From an uncultured Eubacteriales bacterium (GTDB taxonomy: Bacteria > Bacillota > Clostridia > Oscillospirales > Oscillospiraceae), in NCBI GenBank assembly GCA_900545805.1, contig URAL01000053.1, positions 1 through 9,470 on the forward strand: a DNA stretch of 9,470 bases, written 5' to 3'. The first letter of the stretch is position 1. Each line of letters begins with the position of its first letter. The notes beneath the pieces were generated by a model. It was not told the origin of the DNA. It searched no databases and was given only the letters and a program-made list of their open reading frames with translations. The translations under genes were made by a program, and so were the position numbers. This document shows positions 5,966 to 9,470 of the stretch, in pieces.

Positions 5966-5975
5966 AGGAGGTGAT
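5966..5975 (+). promoter_or_regulatory. Ribosome binding site that fixes the lipoprotein start
   Basis: AGGAGGTGAT is a near-perfect anti-16S match ending 4 bases before ATG 5980. The in-frame GTG at 5971 lies within it, so it cannot be the start codon. Confidence 0.85.
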
Positions 5976-5979
5976 AACA

Positions 5980-6504
5980 ATGAAAAAGGCCGCACTTGCA
6001 CTGGCGCTGTGCATGGTCATAGCCTTATGCTGCGCCTGTGATATGACTCCGCTGCGCAGCGACGTTCCGGAGACAAAGAGCACACCGGACGATACCGTGC
6101 CGGCGAGTACAGTTACGTTCGACGTAAACGGCAGGGATTACTCCGTCAAGGTCTTCGATTCGTGGGAAGCTGCGCCGATCACGCTCGATGACGAGGAGTG
6201 GGGGCTTACGCTCACGCCCAAGGCACAGCCGAAGCTGAGCTACGATCTTCTGCTGTATAAGCAGATGCAGGGCTTCGGCGTATGCGGCACGGGGCTCAGG
6301 GAGGAAAAAACAGTTATAGGCGGCATGGAGGCCAACGTCGGCTACTACGACGGCGCGGACTACTGGAGCTTTATCAGCTTTGACTGCGGCGGCGTGTCCG
6401 GCTCCCTGACCTGGGGGATCGACGAAGGCGACGCACGGCAGCTCGGCATTTCCGAATACAACGCCCAGGCCATGACCATGCTCGAATCCTTGGCAGCAAA
6501 TTAA
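5980..6504 (+). CDS. Putative lipoprotein of unknown function
   Basis: The 174-residue product has a typical export signal: MKKAALALALCMVIALCCACDM, with two lysines, a hydrophobic core and a cysteine cluster. Cys20 followed by Asp is the likeliest lipidated residue, although Leu is at -4 rather than the usual -3, so the lipobox is atypical. The mature part starts with a flexible Pro/Thr/Ser/Asp-rich stretch (to about 45), followed by a compact domain with VTFDVNGRDYSVKVFDSWE, GGMEANVGYYDGADYW and a C-terminal helix. I do not recognise the domain; small cell-surface lipoproteins with a single beta-rich domain are frequent in this group. The gene stands alone between the repeat island and a long hairpin. 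No clear promoter is visible upstream, and the first bases upstream belong to repeat DNA. Confidence 0.85.
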   Translation: MKKAALALALCMVIALCCACDMTPLRSDVPETKSTPDDTVPASTVTFDVNGRDYSVKVFDSWEAAPITLDDEEWGLTLTPKAQPKLSYDLLLYKQMQGFGVCGTGLREEKTVIGGMEANVGYYDGADYWSFISFDCGGVSGSLTWGIDEGDARQLGISEYNAQAMTMLESLAAN

Positions 6505-6545
6505 GGCTGCTCCTCTGAAAAAAGCAAAAAGCGCAGACCCGATTT

Positions 6546-6611
6546 GAAATGCACCCCATTTGTTAGACAGGTACGGTAAAATACCCGGTACCAACAAACA
6601 GGGTGCATTTC
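6546..6611. repeat. 66-nt long interrupted hairpin between convergent genes
   Basis: The outer stem GAAATGCACCC (6546-6556) pairs with GGGTGCATTTC (6601-6611). After a CA/CA mismatch TTTGTT (6559-6564) pairs with AACAAA (6593-6598), then GGTAC (6570-6574) with GTACC (6588-6592), and GGTA (6575-6578) with TACC (6582-6585). No T-tract follows directly on the + strand, so it is not a classical terminator. It could act as a bidirectional transcription end or be a miniature mobile or IS-end remnant. Confidence 0.75.
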
Positions 6612-6642
6612 ATTCTTTCCTTTCGGCTTTTGACTCTGCTGA

Positions 6643-7506
6643 CTATCTGCCGGCTGCTCTGAGCAGCTTCCGCTGCCTGGAGAACTTAAGCCCGGGCTTG
6701 TAGAACTCGAAAATGACCGTGTCGTTGCCCCTTTCGTTGGCCCACTCGTGGCTGGTCCAGCAGACCTTCATTGCGCCAAGAGCCTCGCAGACCTTGACGG
6801 AGAAGGGCTTGGGCGCGATCTTGTAGGCGATAAACTGCGGGCGCGCAAGGAAATTGAGCAGAACGTTGCCGAGGAGGAAGGCGGATACGGGGCTGACCTC
6901 GCCGTTATAGTCCTTCGGCGGATTTGCCAGCTGACCGCGTACGACCTCGGGTGCGTTGAGCCTGAACCAGCGCACGATGAAGGGGTTGAAGCTCTCGATA
7001 CAGTAGTCGCCGGTGTATCGGCGCAGCATGGCGTAGGTCTTTTCGCACAGCTCTCTGTTGCGCTTGCCGTTTTTGAGCTCGACGATGAGCGCGCCGCGGC
7101 CTCTGACGGTCTTGAGCACCTCGGAGAACAGCGGTATGGTCTCGTCGGTGCCGCAAAGGCGAAGCTGTCTGAGCTCGTCAAACGTCTTGGAGTCGACGCG
7201 TGCGTCCACGCCGCAGACGCGGTTTAAGGTATCGTCATGGAACACGACGACGCGGCCGTCCTTTGAAAGCTGGACGTCAAGCTCTATGCCGTAGCCGTAG
7301 GACGCTGCTCGCTCGAACGCGGCCAGCGAGTTTTCCGGCACGGATTTATCGCGCTTGTGCAGTCCGCGGTGGGCGAAGTTGCGGTTCTGAAAGGGCGCTC
7401 TCTGCTTTTTGCGGATGCTGCCCGGAGCAATGAGGTATACAAATCCGCCGACGGCGGCCGCTCCGGCAAGTGCGGCAAGCTTTGCGGCACTTACATGTAT
7501 TTTCAT
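6643..7506 (-). CDS. Membrane-anchored glycerophosphodiester phosphodiesterase-family protein
   Basis: This 287-residue GDPD-family protein should hydrolyse glycerophosphodiesters to glycerol-3-phosphate and an alcohol. An N-terminal hydrophobic helix (about 8-27) followed by basic residues RKKQR suggests a membrane anchor; the side of the membrane on which the domain lies is not certain. The catalytic set is present: FAHRGLH with His46/Arg47, VPENSLAAF with Glu58, the metal-binding ELDVQ (Glu75, Asp77), VFHDDTLNR with His90, and VELKNG with Glu143. Length is normal for bacterial members. GGAGGTG lies just upstream of ATG 7506. The gene has its own promoter and follows the terminator of the MgtC pair, so it is probably transcribed separately. 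Substrate (deacylated phospholipid or teichoic acid) cannot be decided from sequence. Confidence 0.92.
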   Translation of the reverse strand: MKIHVSAAKLAALAGAAAVGGFVYLIAPGSIRKKQRAPFQNRNFAHRGLHKRDKSVPENSLAAFERAASYGYGIELDVQLSKDGRVVVFHDDTLNRVCGVDARVDSKTFDELRQLRLCGTDETIPLFSEVLKTVRGRGALIVELKNGKRNRELCEKTYAMLRRYTGDYCIESFNPFIVRWFRLNAPEVVRGQLANPPKDYNGEVSPVSAFLLGNVLLNFLARPQFIAYKIAPKPFSVKVCEALGAMKVCWTSHEWANERGNDTVIFEFYKPGLKFSRQRKLLRAAGR

Positions 7507-7541
7507 TTTAACACCTCCGGTGTGTATTCTTCATGTAATAT

Positions 7542-7570
7542 ATTTTACACCTCTCGCGCACCGCGGTCAA
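7542..7570 (-). promoter_or_regulatory. Sigma-A promoter of the GDPD gene
   Basis: Minus-strand TTGACC (7565-7570) and TAAAAT (7542-7547) are exactly 17 bases apart. The predicted leader is about 30 bases, ending in the GGAGGTG ribosome binding site. Confidence 0.72.
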
Positions 7571-7576
7571 GACCGC
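7563..7576. repeat. Perfect short palindrome over the GDPD -35
   Basis: GCGGTC (7563-7568) and GACCGC (7571-7576) form a perfect inverted repeat with an AA centre, covering the -35 hexamer. It could be an operator for a dimeric regulator or a chance palindrome; nothing else in the sequence decides this. Confidence 0.4.
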
Positions 7577-7611
7577 AGCGAGCGGATAGCTGTCGGCTAT
7601 CGGCTATTGAA

Positions 7612-7637
7612 AAAACAGCAGTCTGCGCTGCTGTTTT
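7612..7637 (-). terminator. Rho-independent terminator of the MgtC pair
   Basis: A 10-bp stem, AAAACAGCAG (7612-7621) with CTGCTGTTTT (7628-7637), encloses a 6-base loop. Read on the minus strand it begins at the stop codon of the second mgtC-like gene and ends in a T-run. Confidence 0.85.
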
Positions 7638-8332
7638 CACATCTCCTCGACAACGAAGACATTGGGAAGGGCGGTGATGTCCTGGACGAGCTCTGTGCCG
7701 CTCATTTTGGGCGTGGTCTGCACGGACAAAAGCGCATAGTAACGGTGCTCCTCGTCCTCGCCCTGCGTGCGGCTGACCTCAAGATTCGAGACCTTGAGCG
7801 AGCGCCCGCTTATCATCTCCAGCACGCTCTGTATCGTGTCGGGCTCGGTGTATTCGATGTACAGCGTGCAGATCCTGCCGCTTTTGGCGAATCTGTACTC
7901 AAACTTTATGAGCACGATCTCGGCAAACAGAATTACGACTGTCGCAAACACCGCACACTCGACAAAGCCCGCTCCGCAGGCAAGCCCAACAATTGCCGAG
8001 GCCCAAAGCCCGGCGGCGGTGGTCAGTCCCTTGACCTGACGGCGGCCGGTCACGATGATCGTGCCTGCGCCGATAAAGCCGATACCGGCGATGACCTGTG
8101 CGCCGAGCCTGCCGATATCGGTAAACAGGCCGAGACCGAGCAGCAGGTACTGGCTTGTCAGCGTCGTGATCGCCGCGCCCAGACAGATGAGGATATGCGT
8201 GCGGAAGCCGGCCGGCCGGCGCTTTATCTCGCGCTCGGCGCCGATTACTCCGCCGCAGATGAACGCAAGCAGCAGGCGCAGCGCCATGGCCAGCGTCGTC
8301 GGCTCGCGGATAAAATCAAAGCATGAAAGCAT
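7637..8332 (-). CDS. MgtC/SapB-family membrane protein, downstream copy
   Basis: This 231-residue protein has the MgtC/SapB hallmarks: ICGGVIGAERE (25-35), RRPAGFRTHIL (38-48), RLGAQVIAGIGFIGAGTIIV (75-94) and GLTTAAGLWASA (102-113). Four or five hydrophobic segments cover about residues 15-145, followed by a soluble C-terminal domain of about 80 residues of ACT-like size. The characterised Salmonella MgtC helps growth at low magnesium and inhibits the F-type ATP synthase. Family members in non-pathogens have unclear roles, possibly magnesium or membrane-potential homeostasis, so I do not assign the mgtC symbol. GGGGGTG about 6 bases before the ATG supports the start. It lies 13 bases after its paralogue on the same strand and should be co-transcribed with it. 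Confidence 0.93.
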   Translation of the reverse strand: MLSCFDFIREPTTLAMALRLLLAFICGGVIGAEREIKRRPAGFRTHILICLGAAITTLTSQYLLLGLGLFTDIGRLGAQVIAGIGFIGAGTIIVTGRRQVKGLTTAAGLWASAIVGLACGAGFVECAVFATVVILFAEIVLIKFEYRFAKSGRICTLYIEYTEPDTIQSVLEMISGRSLKVSNLEVSRTQGEDEEHRYYALLSVQTTPKMSGTELVQDITALPNVFVVEEM

Positions 8333-8345
8333 GGCTTCACCCCCC

Positions 8346-9053
8346 TTACTGGCTTTCCTCGATCGACACCATGCCGCCGAGCGTCGAGAGCGTTGCCAGC
8401 AGCCGTGTGTGATTCAGATTTTTCGGCAGATACACGCTCAGATGCACACTGATCCGGGCGCGGTGGTCAACGGGCTGCTTGCTCAGATCGATGTCGAACA
8501 CCGTAACGTCCCGCTCGCGCAGTATGCCCAAAACAGGGCCGAGATTTTCCATCCCCTCGAGCTCCGCCAGTATGTTCATGTACCTCGAGCGCAGGATCAG
8601 CCGGTTCTCCAGCGCCGGGAATGCGTACATACACACGAGTATCAGCGCGACCGACACGAGCACACATTCGTAATACCCCGCACCGACGGCAAGGCCCAGG
8701 CAGGCCGAGGCCCAGAGTCCGGCGGCGGTGGTCAGACCCTTTATGCGTCTGCGGCCCGTCAGAATGATCGTGCCCGCACCGAGAAAGCCCACGCCGTTTA
8801 TGACCTGTGCGCCGAAGCGTGACACATCGTGTGTAGCGCCCGCGGCCTGCGCCGCAGCTCTCCACTGCGTCGTGAGCATCAGATCGAGATACTGGCTGAG
8901 CATGACCGTCATCGACGAGCCGATGGCGACGAGCATATACGTGCGAAAGCCCGCCGGCGAGCTTCGCCGCTCGCGCTCAAGACCCAAAAGCCCGCCGACG
9001 AGCACCGCCAGCAGTATCCGTATAACCATTGATAAAAAATTTAAATCTCTCAT
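8346..9053 (-). CDS. MgtC/SapB-family membrane protein, upstream copy
   Basis: This 235-residue paralogue of its downstream neighbour shares VGGLLGLERE (19-28), SPAGFRTYML (32-41), RFGAQVINGVGFLGAGTIIL (79-98) and GLTTAAGLWASACLGLAVGAG. Compared with the neighbour it has a short extra Ala-rich loop (about 62-78, QWRAAAQAAGATHD) between the second and third membrane segments. The C-terminal soluble domain is quite different in sequence. Unlike every other gene here it has no ribosome binding site: the ATG at 9053 is preceded by TATTAAAAAA. Translation may be leaderless or begin at Met9, which also lacks a good site. It is the first gene of the pair and lies against the repeat-rich region, so its promoter may be partly within repeat DNA. 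Confidence 0.92.
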   Translation of the reverse strand: MRDLNFLSMVIRILLAVLVGGLLGLERERRSSPAGFRTYMLVAIGSSMTVMLSQYLDLMLTTQWRAAAQAAGATHDVSRFGAQVINGVGFLGAGTIILTGRRRIKGLTTAAGLWASACLGLAVGAGYYECVLVSVALILVCMYAFPALENRLILRSRYMNILAELEGMENLGPVLGILRERDVTVFDIDLSKQPVDHRARISVHLSVYLPKNLNHTRLLATLSTLGGMVSIEESQ

Positions 9054-9074
9054 TTTTTTAATAGCGAATTAAGG

Positions 9075-9138
9075 CTGTACCTATACATTTATTGCGCTTG
9101 CCCGGTATCGAAATTGCCGCGGAAACCGGAAAGCTGCC
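9075..9138 (+). repeat. TTGCG...GCCCGG module, copy 2
   Basis: CTGTACCTATACATTTATTG leads into TTGCGCTTGCCCGGTATCGA, then AAACCGGAAAGCTGCCGC. It matches the module at 9331-9396 in order and in most blocks, and lies directly upstream of the mgtC-like pair. Confidence 0.7.
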
Positions 9139-9162
9139 GCTTACCGTAGGCGCGATGCAAAT

Positions 9163-9222
9163 TTGCGCTTGCCCGGCGGCGCAGGCTGCGCCTGCGAATG
9201 AATAATGAATATTGAATAATTG
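9163..9222 (+). repeat. Copy of the island-edge repeat with a 6-base expansion
   Basis: TTGCGCTTGCCCGGCGGCGC, then AGGCTGCGCCTGCGAATGAA. It matches the minus strand of 5838-5891, but the ATGAATATTGAATAATTG tail is 6 bases longer, as if ATTGAA had been duplicated. Confidence 0.85.
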
Positions 9223-9265
9223 AGGTGTGCGGCGCTGCCGCACGGATTTGAATTGCACCTCATCC

Positions 9266-9312
9266 GTCGGCCTATGGCCGACACCTTCCCCTCGAAGGGG
9301 AAGGCATTTTTT
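9266..9312 (+). repeat. Double hairpin arm followed by a T-run
   Basis: GTCGGCC-TAT-GGCCGAC (9266-9282) is followed by CCTTCCCCT-CGA-AGGGGAAGG (9284-9304), then CA and six Ts (9307-9312). It is the same two-hairpin plan as each arm of 5677-5804, with different bases in the stems. The second hairpin plus T-run has the form of a rho-independent terminator, although no + strand gene precedes it. Confidence 0.82.
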
Positions 9313-9330
9313 GGTGGCGCACGGACACTG

Positions 9331-9396
9331 CTACGGATACACTTATTGCGTCAGCCCGGTATAGAGGGTACTGACAAAACCAGAAAACTGCCGCAC
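9331..9396 (+). repeat. TTGCG...GCCCGG module, copy 3
   Basis: Starts CTACGGATACACTTATTGCG and continues TCAGCCCGGTATAGAGGGTA, AAAACCAGAAAACTGCCGC. The first 29 bases match minus-strand 5878-5906 at 26 positions. Confidence 0.8.
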
Positions 9397-9403
9397 CCCA
9401 TTG

Positions 9404-9424
9404 GCTCCCCTGCGCAAGGGGAGC
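9404..9424. repeat. Single CTCCCCT hairpin
   Basis: GCTCCCCT (9404-9411) pairs perfectly with AGGGGAGC (9417-9424) around GCGCA. It is the same hairpin class as 5700-5720 and 5755-5775. Confidence 0.82.
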
Positions 9425-9470
9425 TGGCGTGCTATCATCCGAAGTGCAACCCCATGAAAAAGAGAAGACA

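Larger units (their letters stand above)
5160..5970. other. Gene-free repeat island
   Basis: About 810 bases lie between the GH3 promoter and the lipoprotein gene without a plausible coding region. The stretch is almost entirely made of repeat modules: an inverted repeat pair at its edges, a tandemly duplicated unit, three GGGCG-type hairpins in two orientations, a large double-hairpin inverted repeat and a small perfect hairpin GTGCGC-TCT-GCGCAC (5819-5833). Short open frames here have no ribosome binding sites and read through the palindromes. No transposase or integrase remnant is seen. Confidence 0.8.
9054..9470. other. Second gene-free repeat region, to the window edge
   Basis: About 417 bases hold no supportable gene. 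The stretch contains diverged copies of the modules seen at 5170-5906. The short open frames here read through palindromes and lack ribosome binding sites. ATG 9454 at the very end is followed by lysine/arginine codons but has no ribosome binding site, so I do not call a gene. Confidence 0.75.

Noticed and set aside
7409..8326. 305-codon plus-strand open frame opposite the GDPD start and mgtC-like gene
   Set aside because: It covers two opposite genes with clear motifs, a promoter and a terminator, and has no ribosome binding site or recognisable domain.
8055..8822. 255-codon plus-strand open frame across the mgtC-like pair
   Set aside because: Shadow of two real minus-strand genes; the translation is low-complexity and Arg/His-rich.
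9054..9160. Magnesium riboswitch upstream of the mgtC-like pair
   Set aside because: The DNA matches the dispersed repeat module, and I see no M-box-like conserved blocks or attenuator before the gene.
9058..9258. Minus-strand 66-codon open frame in the last region
   Set aside because: Composed entirely of repeat modules; no ribosome binding site.
9454..9470. Gene start at the window's right edge (ATG AAA AAG AGA AGA)
   Set aside because: No ribosome binding site and only five codons visible.

Overview
The window looks like chromosomal DNA from a fairly GC-rich member of the Clostridia, most likely an Oscillospirales-type gut anaerobe. The evidence is the long (Bacillus/Clostridia-type) SRP RNA directly upstream of dnaX, the strong AGGAGG-type ribosome binding sites, sigma-A promoters of the TTGACA/TAAAAT type, and intergenic DNA full of GC-rich palindromic repeats. 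This assignment is inference from style and gene order; no ribosomal marker gene is present.

Layout, left to right. (1) 1-127 is the 3' part of the SRP RNA gene, followed on the + strand by dnaX (183-1892) and the YbaB/EbfC nucleoid protein gene (1926-2252), closed by a strong bidirectional terminator (2269-2303). recR, the usual third member of this cluster, is not here. (2) A minus-strand block holds a small 84-residue protein of unknown function (2317-2571), with its own promoter(s), and a cytoplasmic three-domain GH3 glycosidase (2712-5102), also with its own promoter. (3) About 810 bases without a gene (5160-5970) form a dense repeat island: 33-bp imperfect inverted repeats about 0.7 kb apart enclose a tandemly duplicated 125-150 bp unit, three copies of a GGGCG-type hairpin and a large double-hairpin inverted repeat. 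(4) A short putative lipoprotein gene (5980-6504, + strand) converges on a GDPD-family phosphodiesterase with an N-terminal membrane anchor (6643-7506, - strand); a 66-nt hairpin lies between them. (5) A minus-strand pair of MgtC/SapB-family membrane proteins (8346-9053, then 7637-8332) is closely spaced, probably co-transcribed, and ends in a terminator just upstream of the GDPD promoter. (6) The last about 420 bases (9054-9470) are again non-coding and carry diverged copies of the repeat modules seen in region 3.

Functionally the window is a mixture: replication/recombination housekeeping (SRP RNA, DnaX, YbaB), sugar scavenging (GH3), phospholipid-headgroup or glycerophosphodiester turnover (GDPD) and envelope/ion homeostasis (MgtC pair). 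I see no defence system, CRISPR array, transposase, phage gene or biosynthetic cluster. The most distinctive content is the modular repeat system: several families of palindromes whose stems differ between copies yet stay base-paired, and which occupy the two long gene-free stretches.
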